Shown in pieces: positions 31,216 through 40,732 of a stretch of DNA of 64,000 bases (its first letter is position 1; each line of letters begins with the position of its first letter). The notes beneath the pieces are model-generated. The model was given only the letters and a program-made list of their open reading frames with translations, searched no databases and was not told the origin of the DNA. The DNA comes from Paucibacter sp. DJ2R-2. Lineage in GTDB: Bacteria > Pseudomonadota > Gammaproteobacteria > Burkholderiales > Burkholderiaceae_C. A program made the translations under genes and the position numbers. The stretch is from contig NZ_JAJIRT010000001.1 of NCBI RefSeq assembly GCF_025717675.1, forward strand, positions 1,240,001 to 1,304,000. The letters are read 5' to 3'.

Positions 31216-32238
31216 ATGAACAAGCCTTCCACACCTCCCCTGCACCGCCGCCTGGCCGGCCGCGACATTCCCGCCATCGGCCTCGGCCTGATGGGCATGA
31301 GCGAGTTCTACGGCGCCGTCGATGACGCCGAGTCGCTGGCCACCTTGCATGCCGCCCGCGAGCTCGGCGTACGCCATCTCGACACCGCCGACACCTACGG
31401 TTCCGGCCACAACGAGCGCCTGCTCGGCCGCTTCCTGGCCGAGCTGAGCCCGGCGCAGCGGGCAGACATGCTGGTGGCCAGCAAGTTCGGCATCAAGCGC
31501 CCGCCGGGCACCTACGAGCGCCACATCGACAACTCATCTGCCTATGCCCGCGCCGCTTGCGAAGCCTCGCTTCAGCGCCTGGGTCTGGAGCGCATCGAGC
31601 TGTTCTATGTGCACCGCCGCGACCCGGCCGTGCCGATCGAGGAGTTGATGCTGACCCTGGCCGACCTGAAGGCCGAGGGCAAGATCGGCGCCGTGGGTCT
31701 GTCCGAAGTCAGCGAAGACACGCTGCGCCGCGCTCATGCGGTGCTGCCGGTGGCGGCACTGCAGAACGAATACTCGCTCTGGGAGCGCAGCGCCGAGCAG
31801 GCCATGCTGGCCGTCACCGCCGAGCTGGGCGTGGCCTTTGTCGCCTACAGCCCGCTGGGCCGTGCCTTGCTCAGCGCCCAGCTGCCGGCCACACAAGACC
31901 TGGCCCCCGATGATTTCCGCCGCGCCCTCCCGCGTTTCAACGGCGAGGCCGGGGAGCACAACCGCCAGCTGGCCGAAGGCCTGGCCGGTCTGGCGGCAGA
32001 CTGGGGCCACAGCGCCGCCCAGCTGGCCTTGGCCTGGGTGCTGCACCAGCAGCCGCACACCCTGGTCATCCCGGGCACGCGGCGCCAGACGCATCTGCGC
32101 AGCAACTGGACGGCCGGGCAGATCCGCCTCGACGCCGCCCAGCTGGACAGCCTCAACCGCGTGTTCGCACCGGGCAGCGTGGCCGGCGAGCGCTACACCG
32201 AGAAGGGCTGGGTCGGCATCGAGTCGGCGCGCGGCTGA
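31216..32238 (+). CDS. Aldo/keto reductase
   Basis: A 340-aa NADPH-dependent oxidoreductase of the aldo-keto reductase superfamily (YajO/Tas-like side). The catalytic tetrad is visible: Asp in HLDTADTYG, Tyr in the same segment, Lys in VASKFGIK and His in FYVHRRDP. The ATG at 31216 is the first sensible start; the earlier frame runs through the intergenic region. It is likely controlled by the divergent LysR gene. The substrate is unknown. Confidence 0.92.
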   Translation: MNKPSTPPLHRRLAGRDIPAIGLGLMGMSEFYGAVDDAESLATLHAARELGVRHLDTADTYGSGHNERLLGRFLAELSPAQRADMLVASKFGIKRPPGTYERHIDNSSAYARAACEASLQRLGLERIELFYVHRRDPAVPIEELMLTLADLKAEGKIGAVGLSEVSEDTLRRAHAVLPVAALQNEYSLWERSAEQAMLAVTAELGVAFVAYSPLGRALLSAQLPATQDLAPDDFRRALPRFNGEAGEHNRQLAEGLAGLAADWGHSAAQLALAWVLHQQPHTLVIPGTRRQTHLRSNWTAGQIRLDAAQLDSLNRVFAPGSVAGERYTEKGWVGIESARG

Positions 32239-32264
32239 CCGGCGCGCCTTCCTTCTTCTTTCTT

Positions 32265-34544
32265 TCAAGCCAGGCTGCGCCCCAACAGCTCGCCGGCCGC
32301 CGCCGCGGCCAGCGGCCGGCTCAGGTGATAACCCTGCAACTGCGTGCACCCAAGATCGCGTGCCGCCAGGGCCTGGGCCTCGTTCTCGACCCCTTCGGCC
32401 ACCACCTCCAGGCTCAGGGAGCGCCCCAGCGCGCAGGTGGCCTTGACGATGGCGCTGGCCTGGGGCTCGGGCAGCGGCTCGATCATGCTGCGGTCCAGCT
32501 TCATGCAGCTGATGGGCAGCTGGCGCAACATGGTGAGCGAACTCTGGCCGGTGCCGAAGTCGTCCATGCTGCAGAGCACGCCGGCCTGGCGCAGCTGCTG
32601 CAACTGAGGCAAGACCCGGCCCAGGTGGCCGATGGCAGCGGACTCGGTGATTTCGATCTCCAGACTCTGGTGCGGCAGCTGCAACGCATCGAGCCGGTCC
32701 AGCAGGCGTTGGGCAAAGCTCGCGTCGTCGAACTGCAGCGGCGAGACATTGACGGCCACCGGGACCAGCAAGCCCCAGCGATCCAGCCAGTCGCGCAGCT
32801 GCTGGCTGGCAATCTCGACGATCAGCTGGCCGAGCGCGCTGATCTGGCCGGTGCGCTCGGCCGCCGGCACGAAATCGGCCGGGCTGACCCGGCCCAGACC
32901 CGGTCGCTCCCAGCGCACCAAGGCCTCGAAGCCGCAGAGCTTGCGGCTGTCGGCACGGAACTTGGGTTGGTATTCGAGGATGAACTCGCGCTCGACGATG
33001 GCCCGGCCCAGGGACTGCTCGGCTTCCAGGCGGGCGCGCGAGCGCACATTCATGCGCGGCTCGAAGTACTCGCAGGCACTGCCGGCGCGCTGCTTGGCCC
33101 GGTGCATGGCCGAGTCGGCCGCACGCAAGAGGCTGTCGACGTCCGCGCCATCCTGGGGGAAGCGAGCGACCCCCAGGGACAGATGGACGAACAAGGCTTC
33201 GCCATCGACCTCAAAAGGCTGCTCCAGCAGCTGCAGGATCTGCGCCACCACCGGCTCCACCTCGCTGCGCTCGGCCATGCCCTCCAGCAGCACCAGAAAC
33301 TGGTCTTCGCCCAAACGCGTCAGCATGGCTTGCACCGGCAGGTGGCGGCACAAGCGGCGCGCCACGGCGTGCAGCAAGGCGTCACCGACGGCATGGCCCA
33401 GGCTTTCATTGACCAGCTGGAAGCGGTCGACATCGGCCGAGATCAGCGCAAAGGGCGCGCCGCCGGTGAGGGTCAGCTCGCGCAGGCGGGCGACCGCGAA
33501 GTTGCGGTTGGGCAGATCGGTCAACTCGTCGTGCAAAGCCTGGCGGCGCAGCGCGTCGACGGCCCGCTGGCGCGAGCTGTCATCGATCATCACCAGCAGC
33601 TCGGCCGGCGCGCCGTCCCATTCCAGATGGCTGGACAGGCCGCGTACATAGAGGGCACGGCCTTCGCGCGTCAGCCGTGTGGCCTCCCATTCGATGCGCG
33701 CATCAGGGTCGGCCAGCACCAGGGCATGGCGCTCGCTCGCCGAGCGCTGCTGGTCCATGGGCACCAGGGTCGAGAGCAGATCAAACGATTGATCCTGGGA
33801 CACGGTCTGGTCGCCGGGCGGGAAGCCGAACATCTCGCGCGCCGCCGGGTTGGCATAAGCGGCACGGTGCTGCTGCAGCACCACCAGGCCTTGCAGGGAA
33901 TGCTGGGTCAGCTGTTCAAAGCGGTTGCTCTGGCGCCGGGTGTCGGCATGGGCGCGCGCCACCGACAGCAGGATCAAGCCCAGGGACAAGGTCGTCTGCA
34001 CGAACAGGCCCAGGGTGTGGGTGATGGGCGAACGGCCCAAGGGGTCGAGCAAGGGGCTGCTGGCATGGACCAGGCCAACGGCCACGAAGCAGGCCGCCAC
34101 AAAGCGTTCGCCGGCATGGCCGCCTCGCCCCATCCACCAGGCGCAAGCCCAGGAGCCGGCCACAAGATAGACCGTGGCCGCGATCACGGCCAGGCTGTGG
34201 TCCAGGCGAGCGAGCACGACGATGCTGGCCATCATCAGCAAGAAGGCCGGCAACCACAGGGCTTGGCGAAAGGGCAGCTGGCGGTAGCTGCGCGCGCCGG
34301 CGATCAAGAGCATCAGCGAGCCCATCAGGCTGGCCGAGGCCGCCAGGGCCTGCAAGTCGTGCTGCCAGCTGGGCTCCTGTTCGGGCGCCAGCGCAATGCC
34401 CAGGGTCAGGCCCAGGGACAGCAGAATCCAGCTGTAGCCCCATTGCCGAACCTGGGGGAAGCGCGGGTCCTGGCGCCAGAGCAGCAGCAGGGCGATGCCC
34501 AGCATCGCGTTCAACCCGGCACCCATCAACATCAGCGCAGTCAT
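32265..34544 (-). CDS. Membrane-bound GGDEF-EAL protein, probable c-di-GMP phosphodiesterase
   Basis: A 759-aa signalling protein. About six transmembrane segments occupy residues 1-205, then a PAS-like region (residues 215-330), a GGDEF domain and an EAL domain. The GGDEF signature is degenerate (RLGEDQF near residue 410), so cyclase activity is doubtful. The EAL side is intact: FEALVRW near 538, [35 protein letters not shown] and [11 protein letters not shown] infer a phosphodiesterase with a regulatory GGDEF. It is convergent with the aldo/keto reductase and divergent from trpS. Confidence 0.92.
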   Translation of the reverse strand: MTALMLMGAGLNAMLGIALLLLWRQDPRFPQVRQWGYSWILLSLGLTLGIALAPEQEPSWQHDLQALAASASLMGSLMLLIAGARSYRQLPFRQALWLPAFLLMMASIVVLARLDHSLAVIAATVYLVAGSWACAWWMGRGGHAGERFVAACFVAVGLVHASSPLLDPLGRSPITHTLGLFVQTTLSLGLILLSVARAHADTRRQSNRFEQLTQHSLQGLVVLQQHRAAYANPAAREMFGFPPGDQTVSQDQSFDLLSTLVPMDQQRSASERHALVLADPDARIEWEATRLTREGRALYVRGLSSHLEWDGAPAELLVMIDDSSRQRAVDALRRQALHDELTDLPNRNFAVARLRELTLTGGAPFALISADVDRFQLVNESLGHAVGDALLHAVARRLCRHLPVQAMLTRLGEDQFLVLLEGMAERSEVEPVVAQILQLLEQPFEVDGEALFVHLSLGVARFPQDGADVDSLLRAADSAMHRAKQRAGSACEYFEPRMNVRSRARLEAEQSLGRAIVEREFILEYQPKFRADSRKLCGFEALVRWERPGLGRVSPADFVPAAERTGQISALGQLIVEIASQQLRDWLDRWGLLVPVAVNVSPLQFDDASFAQRLLDRLDALQLPHQSLEIEITESAAIGHLGRVLPQLQQLRQAGVLCSMDDFGTGQSSLTMLRQLPISCMKLDRSMIEPLPEPQASAIVKATCALGRSLSLEVVAEGVENEAQALAARDLGCTQLQGYHLSRPLAAAAAGELLGRSLA

Positions 34545-34703
34545 GGCAGGCAGACATGGCCTCTGGACCCGGCAGAGGCAGCGGTGGCGACACGAACCCC
34601 CATGCTAGCGGCTGCGGCGCCGCTTGCAGTGACAATAAGCGCTCACAAAGAATGGCGCGAAGCCCTTTTTCTTCCTTCGCTCACCGATATTCCCGCACAC
34701 ACC

Positions 34704-36098
34704 ATGAACCAGCGCGTCCTGACCGGCATCACCACCACCGGCACCCTGCACCTCGGCAACTATGTCGGCGCCATCCGCCCGGCCATCGCCGCCAGCCGCG
34801 AGGCGGGCGTGGAGAGCTTCTTCTTCATGGCGGACTATCACGCCCTGATCAAGTGCGACGAGCCCGAGCGCATCAACCGCTCGCGCCTGGAGATTGCCGC
34901 CGTCTGGCTGGCCGCCGGCCTGGACACCTCACGCGTGACCTTCTACCGCCAGAGCGACATCCCCGAGATCCCCGAGCTGACCTGGCTGCTGACCTGCATC
35001 ACCTCCAAGGGTCAGATGAACCGCGCCCATGCCTACAAGGGCGCGGTGGACGCCAACTTGGCCGCCGGCGAAGACCCGGACGCCGGCATCACCATGGGCC
35101 TCTACAGCTACCCCATCCTGATGGCGGCCGACATCCTGATCTTCAACGCCCACCGCGTGCCGGTCGGCAAGGACCAGGTGCAGCACATCGAGATGGCGCG
35201 CGATGTGGCGCAGCGCTTCAACCACCAGTTTGCGAAACGGCGCCCCCACGCCGACGCGCAGCGCCGGCTGCCCCCCGAGGGGGCGGCTGATCAGGCTTGG
35301 GGCGGCCCGGCGCCTGATCAGGACGAGGAATTCTTCGTCCTGCCCGAGGCCAATGTCGAGGAAGACGTGGCCCTCTTGCCCGGCCTGGACGGCCGCAAGA
35401 TGAGCAAGAGCTATGACAACAGCATCCCGCTGTTCGAAGGCGGCAGCAAAGGCCTGAAGGAGGCGATCGCCCGCATCGTCACCGACAGCCGCCTGCCCGG
35501 CGAGGCCAAGGAACCCGAGGGTCAGGCCCTGGTGACGATTTACGACGCCTTCGCCACGCCGCAGCAGCGCGCCGATTTCCGGGCCGCCCTGCGCGCTGGC
35601 CTGGCCTGGGGCGAAGCCAAGCAGCAGCTGTTCGAGCTGATCGAGGCCGAGATCGCACCCATGCGCGCGCGCTACGACGCCCTGATGGCCCACCCCGAGC
35701 GCATCGAAGAGATCCTGCAACAAGGTGCCGAAAAGGCCCGCGCCATCGCCGGCCCGCTGCTGGCCCGGGCCCGCGAGGCCGTGGGCCTGCGCCGCTTCAC
35801 CGCCGTGGCTGCACCTGCGGTCGACACCGCCAAGGCCACCAAGGCCGCCCTGCCAGTGTTCAAGCAATACCGCGAGGCCGATGGCCAGTTCTACTTCAAG
35901 CTGGTCAGCGCCGAGGGTCAAGTCTTGCTGCAAAGCGCCGCCTTCGCCGGCGGCCGCGACGCCGGCCAGTGGGTGAGCCGCCTCAAGCGCGAAGGCGCGG
36001 CCGCGCTGGCAGAGGCGCCGGTGCAGCGGGGCGAGGGGGTCGATGAGGCCAGCCTCGCTGCCGCGCTGCAGGCCCTGGCGGAAGCCGAGGCCGGCTAA
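34704..36098 (+). CDS. trpS: Tryptophanyl-tRNA synthetase with in-frame repeat insertion
   Basis: A 464-aa class I aminoacyl-tRNA synthetase. The HIGH-like motif is TLHLGNY near residue 15, and the KMSKS motif is [10 protein letters not shown] near 230. Between FNHQF and EFFVLPEA, where the family is usually continuous, about 30 extra residues (about 177-207) appear, coded by GC-rich palindromic DNA. A C-terminal extension after residue 340 is also present, as in long betaproteobacterial forms. The start MNQRVLTGI was chosen because the frame upstream is antisense to the GGDEF-EAL gene. Confidence 0.93.
   Translation: MNQRVLTGITTTGTLHLGNYVGAIRPAIAASREAGVESFFFMADYHALIKCDEPERINRSRLEIAAVWLAAGLDTSRVTFYRQSDIPEIPELTWLLTCITSKGQMNRAHAYKGAVDANLAAGEDPDAGITMGLYSYPILMAADILIFNAHRVPVGKDQVQHIEMARDVAQRFNHQFAKRRPHADAQRRLPPEGAADQAWGGPAPDQDEEFFVLPEANVEEDVALLPGLDGRKMSKSYDNSIPLFEGGSKGLKEAIARIVTDSRLPGEAKEPEGQALVTIYDAFATPQQRADFRAALRAGLAWGEAKQQLFELIEAEIAPMRARYDALMAHPERIEEILQQGAEKARAIAGPLLARAREAVGLRRFTAVAAPAVDTAKATKAALPVFKQYREADGQFYFKLVSAEGQVLLQSAAFAGGRDAGQWVSRLKREGAAALAEAPVQRGEGVDEASLAAALQALAEAEAG
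35238..35327 (+). repeat. REP-like palindromic element inserted in trpS
   Basis: Within trpS, CTGCCCCCCGAGGGGGCGGC is followed by perfect 10-bp arms CTGATCAGGC (35287-35296) and GCCTGATCAG (35312-35321) around a TTGGGGCGGCCCG loop. The length is a multiple of three and the frame stays open. I recall similar CCCCCCGAGGGGGC / GGGGCGGCCCGGC repeats in intergenic DNA of related Burkholderiales. No second copy is in this window. Confidence 0.72.
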
Positions 36099-36258
36099 GT
36101 GCAGCTGAGGGCGGGCGCTTTTTCGCGCTGCGGGTCTAGAGAGCTGCCCCTGATCAGCACAAGGCCAGCAAAAACCCGCTAGGCTGCTCCTGACGCCATG
36201 GTTAGCCTAGGCGTACAAACGCGCCTGCTTTCATGCAGTCCACACAAGGAGACAGCCC

Positions 36259-37959
36259 ATGCCCGCAATCCCGACCGACAACCTGGCCCTGCAACGCTTC
36301 TACCTGCTGGAACGCACCCAGGCCGAGCGCATCTCCCTGACCCAGCCCATGGGCCAGGGTCAAACCCAGGAATTCACCTGGACCCAGGTCGGCGACCAGG
36401 TGCGGCGCATGGCCGCACACCTTCAGGCCATGGGTCAGCAACAGGGCTGGGAGCCGGGCGCCAAGGTCGCCATCCTGTCCAAGAACTGCGCCTGGTGGCT
36501 GTTCAGCGACCTGGCCATCTGGATGGCGGGTTACGTTTCGGTGCCGCTCTACCCGACCCTGGCCTCGGAAACCATCCGCCAGATCCTTGAGCACAGCGAG
36601 GCACGCGCCTGCTTCATCGGCAAGCTCGACGGCTGGGAAGGCATGAAGCCCGGCGTACCCGCCGGCCTGCCCTGCATCAGCTACCCGCTCTCGCCCGACG
36701 ACGCCAAAAAATCCTACGAGGGCTGGGACGTCATCTGCGCCCGCACCGCACCGCTGCAAGGCGAACCGGTGCGCGCGGCCGAAGACCTGGCCACCCTGAT
36801 CTACACCTCGGGCACAACCGGCGCGCCCAAGGGCGTGATGCACAGCTTCGGCAACTTCGCCTGGGCTTTGAGCGCTGCGCTCAAGCGCATCCCCATGGGC
36901 GCCGATGACCGCCTGCTGTCCTACCTGCCTCTGGCCCATGTGGTCGAGCGCGTGCTGATCGAGCATGGCTGGCTGCGTACCGGCTTCCAGGTCTACTTCG
37001 CCGAGAGCCTGGACACCTTCACGCTCGACCTGCAGCGCGCCCGGCCCACCATCTTCTTCTCGGTACCGCGCCTGTGGGTGAAGTTCCAGCAAGGCATCCA
37101 GTCCAAGATGCCGCAGAAGAAGCTCAATCTGCTGCTCAGCCTGCCCCTGATCGGCGGCTTGGTGCGGCGCAAGATCCTCAAGGCTCTGGGCCTGGACCAG
37201 GCGCGTGTCTGCGCCGGCGGTGCCGCGCCCATGCCCGTGCCCCTGCTCGAGTGGTACCGCAAGCTCGGCCTGCACATCAATGAGGGCTACGGCATGACCG
37301 AGAACCTGGCCATCTCGCACATCACCGTGCCGGGCGAGAACCAGATCGGCACCGTGGGCCCGGCCTACGAGGGCGTGGAAGCGCGCCTGGACCCGCAGAC
37401 GAGCGAACTGCTGGTGCGCACCCCCGCCACCATGAGCGGCTACTACAAAGAGCCCGAGATGAGCCGCGCGGCCTTCACCGAAGACGGCTGGCTGCGCACC
37501 GGCGACAAGGGCCAGTTCGACAGCCGCAACTGCCTGCGCATCACCGGTCGCGTCAAGGACCTGTTCAAGACCAGCAAGGGCAAGTACGTGGCCCCGGCGC
37601 CCATCGAAGACCGCCTGGGCGACCACCCGGCCGTGGAAGCCTGCGTGGTGACCGGCGCCAATATGGGCCAGCCGGTCGGCGTGGTGATGCTGTCGCAGAA
37701 CGCCATTGAGCACAGCAGCAACGAAACCGACCGCGCCGCCCTGGTGCAGACCTTGACCGCCCACCTGGCCGAGGTCAACAGCCGCCTCGACCCGCATGAG
37801 CAGCTCGACTGCCTGGTGGCCGTCAAGACGCCCTGGACGGTGGACAACGGCTTCATCACCCCAACCTTCAAGGTCAAACGCAACCGCGTGGACGAGGTTT
37901 ATGGCCCGCAGCTGGAGACCTGGGTCGGTAAGAAGAAGAAGGTCGTGTTTGGCGATTGA
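36259..37959 (+). CDS. AMP-dependent long-chain acyl-CoA synthetase
   Basis: A 566-aa adenylate-forming enzyme that activates fatty acids with ATP and CoA. The P-loop-like motif YTSGTTGAPKG is at about residue 181. EGYGMTE and the GDKGQFDSRNCLRITGR-type hinge region are present, and the C-terminal Lys lies in NGFITPTFKVKR. A clear AAGGAGA ribosome site precedes the ATG. It belongs to the FACS group acting on medium/long chains. It lies next to a patatin-like lipase and a desaturase, suggesting a fatty-acid neighbourhood. Confidence 0.92.
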   Translation: MPAIPTDNLALQRFYLLERTQAERISLTQPMGQGQTQEFTWTQVGDQVRRMAAHLQAMGQQQGWEPGAKVAILSKNCAWWLFSDLAIWMAGYVSVPLYPTLASETIRQILEHSEARACFIGKLDGWEGMKPGVPAGLPCISYPLSPDDAKKSYEGWDVICARTAPLQGEPVRAAEDLATLIYTSGTTGAPKGVMHSFGNFAWALSAALKRIPMGADDRLLSYLPLAHVVERVLIEHGWLRTGFQVYFAESLDTFTLDLQRARPTIFFSVPRLWVKFQQGIQSKMPQKKLNLLLSLPLIGGLVRRKILKALGLDQARVCAGGAAPMPVPLLEWYRKLGLHINEGYGMTENLAISHITVPGENQIGTVGPAYEGVEARLDPQTSELLVRTPATMSGYYKEPEMSRAAFTEDGWLRTGDKGQFDSRNCLRITGRVKDLFKTSKGKYVAPAPIEDRLGDHPAVEACVVTGANMGQPVGVVMLSQNAIEHSSNETDRAALVQTLTAHLAEVNSRLDPHEQLDCLVAVKTPWTVDNGFITPTFKVKRNRVDEVYGPQLETWVGKKKKVVFGD

Positions 37960-37968
37960 AGGCATGTG

Positions 37969-38091
37969 GATTTCTTACTGCGCGACTGCCATGCGTCGTT
38001 GGTCCGGTGCTCGGAATCCTCACGTACAGAACGTACGCTCCGGTTCCTGCGCTCCGTCCGCCTAGCCTGGCAGCCGCTCGCTACAGAAATC
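37969..38091. repeat. Intergenic inverted-repeat element (about 123 bp)
   Basis: Between the acyl-CoA synthetase and patatin genes. The ends GATTTCTTAC and GCTACAGAAATC are approximate inverted repeats, and the centre has CGTAC-AGAA-CGTACG with partly complementary flanks (GGTGCTCGGAATCC / GGTTCCTGCGCTCC). I recognise this as a dispersed stem-loop repeat of betaproteobacteria. It has no coding potential. Confidence 0.7.
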
Positions 38092-38106
38092 TTAGAACTC
38101 TGAACC

Positions 38107-39210
38107 ATGAGCCGCGCCGCCAGCACGCCCCTGCCGCCGCCCATCAACCTGGCCCTGCAGGGCGGCGGCTCACATGGCGCCTTCACCTGGGGCGTGCTGG
38201 ACGCGCTGCTGGAAGACGGCCGACTGAACTTCGAAGGCATCAGTGGCACCAGCGCCGGTGCCATGAATGCCGTCGCCCTGGCCCATGGCCTTGCTCAGGC
38301 CCTGGAGAAGGCACGACCTGACCCCCGGGAAGCGGCGCGCGAATCGCTGGCTGCGTTTTGGAATGGCGTGATTGCCATGGGCGCGCTGGGCGAGGCACAG
38401 CGCGCACCCTTTGGCTTTCTGTTCGGCCACGCGGCCGACGAGAACTCGGCCGCCGCGCCCTGGCTCAGCGCCATGAGCGCGCTCTGGACCAGCACGGTCT
38501 CGCCCTACCAGTCCAACCCCTTCGACATCAATCCCCTGCGCAGCTTTGTCGCCGGCCAGATCGACTTCGAGGCCGTGGCCCGCCAGGCCGGCAAGATCCC
38601 CAAAGTCTTCGTGGTCGCCACCCGGGTCAGCACCGGCAAGGCCGAGATCTTTTCGGGTGAGCGCCTCAGCGTCGATGCCGTCATGGCCTCGGCCTGCCTG
38701 CCGACCCTGTTCAAAGCCGTGGAAATTGACGGTCAGCACTACTGGGACGGCGGCTACTCCGGCAACCCCGCCATCCATCCGCTGATCTACCAATGCACGG
38801 GCCGCGACATCGTGCTGGTGCAGATCAACCCGATCGAACGCGAGGCCCTGCCCACCAGCAGCGCGCAGATCCTGGACCGCCTCAACGAGATCAGCTTCAA
38901 CGCCGCCCTGATCGCCGAGATGCGCGCCATCGACTTCGTCAAGCGCCTGCTGGCCGAAGGCAAGCTGGACCCGGCGCATTACAAAGATGTGCTGATGCAC
39001 CGCATCGACGGCGGCGAAGCGCTGGAGGCCTTCAGCGCCGCCAGCAAGAGCTCCACCAGTGCCGCGCTGATTCACCAGCTGCGTGACCTGGGCCGCAACC
39101 ATGCCCAGAACTGGCTGCAACACCACTTCAAAGACCTGGGCCAGCGCAGCAGCGTCAACATCAAAAGCGACTATCTGGACGATTTGCGCCTGCCGGTGCG
39201 AGGCGCTTGA
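38107..39210 (+). CDS. Patatin-like phospholipase
   Basis: A 367-aa lipid acyl hydrolase. The oxyanion loop LQGGGSHGAF is near residue 20, the nucleophile Ser lies in GTSAGAMN near 47, and the catalytic Asp is in WDGGYSGNP near 214. No signal peptide is visible, so it is probably cytoplasmic or membrane-associated. The C-terminal 50 residues (SAALIHQLRDLG... to DYLDDLR) recur as a decayed fragment beyond the next gene, evidence of duplication. Confidence 0.93.
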   Translation: MSRAASTPLPPPINLALQGGGSHGAFTWGVLDALLEDGRLNFEGISGTSAGAMNAVALAHGLAQALEKARPDPREAARESLAAFWNGVIAMGALGEAQRAPFGFLFGHAADENSAAAPWLSAMSALWTSTVSPYQSNPFDINPLRSFVAGQIDFEAVARQAGKIPKVFVVATRVSTGKAEIFSGERLSVDAVMASACLPTLFKAVEIDGQHYWDGGYSGNPAIHPLIYQCTGRDIVLVQINPIEREALPTSSAQILDRLNEISFNAALIAEMRAIDFVKRLLAEGKLDPAHYKDVLMHRIDGGEALEAFSAASKSSTSAALIHQLRDLGRNHAQNWLQHHFKDLGQRSSVNIKSDYLDDLRLPVRGA

Positions 39211-39397
39211 ATTCACTCCTGGGGCCCGGCGCTAGCAAGGCAGAGGCCCGCCTGCGGGCCCAGCACCGTGCGCGGCTGGCGGCCTCTCACGCCCTGCCAG
39301 CCGGAGCGGCCAGTGATGCCCTTACACTGCCCGCCGCCACTTGGTTTCATGAACAGGGCCACCTCGTCGTCGGTCCTCAGCAAGGATCTTCGCCGCC

Positions 39398-40348
39398 ATG
39401 CCCAACGACCTGCCCGTCGCCATCCTGGGAGACAAGAACTCCTTGAGTCCGAACGCACGCGAGGCGATTCAGAAACTCAATGGTGCCGCGCCTTGGGCCT
39501 TCACCCTGGAGCTCATCTGGGCATGGGCGGTGGTGATCGGGTTCATTACCCTGGCGCTTCATCTCAACACCTGGTGGATGTCGCTGCTGACCGTTCTGGT
39601 GGTGGCCACTAGGCAGAACGTGCTGGGCCTGCTGGTCCATGATCAGGCCCATCTGCTCGGCTACCGCGGTCGTTTCGGCGACCTGGGGGTCAATCTCTTG
39701 GCCGCCTACCCATTGCTGGTTTTGACGGTGGAGGGCTATGCCCAGGTGCACCTGGCCCACCACCGCGACTACTTCGGTCCCAGCGATCCGGACTTCAAAC
39801 GCAAGAGTGGGCCGGACTGGACATTCCCCATGCCTCCCGGCCGCTTGGCCCGTTTATTCCTGAGAGATCTGCTGGGCATCAACACCATCGCCCTGATGCG
39901 GGGCAAGAAGCCGGCCGAAGCGAACCCCGTGTTCGCACGCCGGAACGCCGTGCCCAAGTGGCTGAGGCCGCTCTTTTTCTTGGTCTTGATCGGCCTGTTG
40001 AGCTGGGCCGGTCTGTGGACGGCCTTCCTGCTGTACTGGCTGCTGCCCTTGCTGACGGTGACCCAGGTCATCATTCGCTGGGGCGCCATTTGCGAGCATG
40101 AGTACGGCGCGCCCAAGGCCACAGTGGCCGAATCCACACCCTTGATCGTGCTGAGTTGGTGGGAGCGCCTGTTGCTGCCCAACCTCAACTTCGCCATGCA
40201 CCCTTATCACCACTATTTCCCTGGTGTGCCCTTCTCGCGCCTGCCCGCTTTGCACCGCATTTACGAGCACGACGGGCTGATCGAAGAGAAGCACGTGTTC
40301 CGCGGCTACGGATCCTACTTGCGCTTCATCACCCGCAAGCCGGCCTGA
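39398..40348 (+). CDS. Membrane fatty acid desaturase-family protein
   Basis: A 316-aa di-iron membrane enzyme. Three histidine boxes are present: HDQAH near residue 81, HLAHH near 119 and HPYHH near 267, with four hydrophobic segments between. The pattern fits acyl-lipid/acyl-CoA desaturases or related hydroxylases/ketolases. An AAGGA site precedes the ATG. It is placed between an intact patatin gene and a patatin remnant, suggesting it was inserted into or kept within a duplicated region. The substrate is unknown. Confidence 0.88.
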   Translation: MPNDLPVAILGDKNSLSPNAREAIQKLNGAAPWAFTLELIWAWAVVIGFITLALHLNTWWMSLLTVLVVATRQNVLGLLVHDQAHLLGYRGRFGDLGVNLLAAYPLLVLTVEGYAQVHLAHHRDYFGPSDPDFKRKSGPDWTFPMPPGRLARLFLRDLLGINTIALMRGKKPAEANPVFARRNAVPKWLRPLFFLVLIGLLSWAGLWTAFLLYWLLPLLTVTQVIIRWGAICEHEYGAPKATVAESTPLIVLSWWERLLLPNLNFAMHPYHHYFPGVPFSRLPALHRIYEHDGLIEEKHVFRGYGSYLRFITRKPA

Positions 40349-40369
40349 ATTCGTCCGACGCTCCTCCGC

Positions 40370-40474
40370 AGCGCCGCCCTGATCCACCAACTGCGCGCCC
40401 TTGGCCAACGCAGCAGCGTGAACATCAAGCGCGACTATCTGGACGATTTGCGCATGCCGATCCGCTGCGGCTGA
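40370..40474 (+). pseudogene. Remnant of a second patatin-like gene, C-terminal end
   Basis: A 34-codon frame plus stop encodes SAALIHQLRALGQRSS followed by VNIKRDYLDDLRMPIRCG. This matches the end of the upstream patatin (SAALIHQLRDLG..., then LGQRSSVNIKSDYLDDLRLP), with an internal deletion of about 16 residues between two LG pairs. It has no start codon or upstream domain. It lies 22 bases after the desaturase stop. Confidence 0.85.
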
Positions 40475-40521
40475 GGGGCAGGTTCCGGCACAGAACCGTC
40501 GTTCGCTGAGATTTGAATACG

Positions 40522-40631
40522 AACGCAGAGTGCGCGGAGGTTCGCAGAGATCGCAGAGAGAGAGAAGAAGAGCGAGGATTGTGTTCTCAGCGTCCTCTGC
40601 GGTCCTCTGCGAACTCTGCGTGCTGAAACTT
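40522..40631. repeat. Imperfect inverted repeat of CGCAGAG units
   Basis: The left arm has ACGCAGAGTGCGCGGAGG and TTCGCAGAG units; the right arm reads CCTCTGCGGTCCTCTGCGAA then CTCTGCG. Together they could form a long hairpin. Similar CGCAGAG repeats occur in many unrelated genomes. No gene is seen here. Confidence 0.65.
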
Positions 40632-40732
40632 CTCCGCAAACGACGGCTCAGTGCCGACTGCCGCCCCTGTCATGGCCCTGCCATCCGCATCGCAGACCAT
40701 GGGCGCTTCCTTTCTAGCTGCCCGGGCCCGCC

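Noticed and set aside
32325-34703. Extended start of the trpS frame
   Set aside because: It is antisense to the GGDEF-EAL gene; trpS starts with the conserved MNQRVLTGI at 34704.
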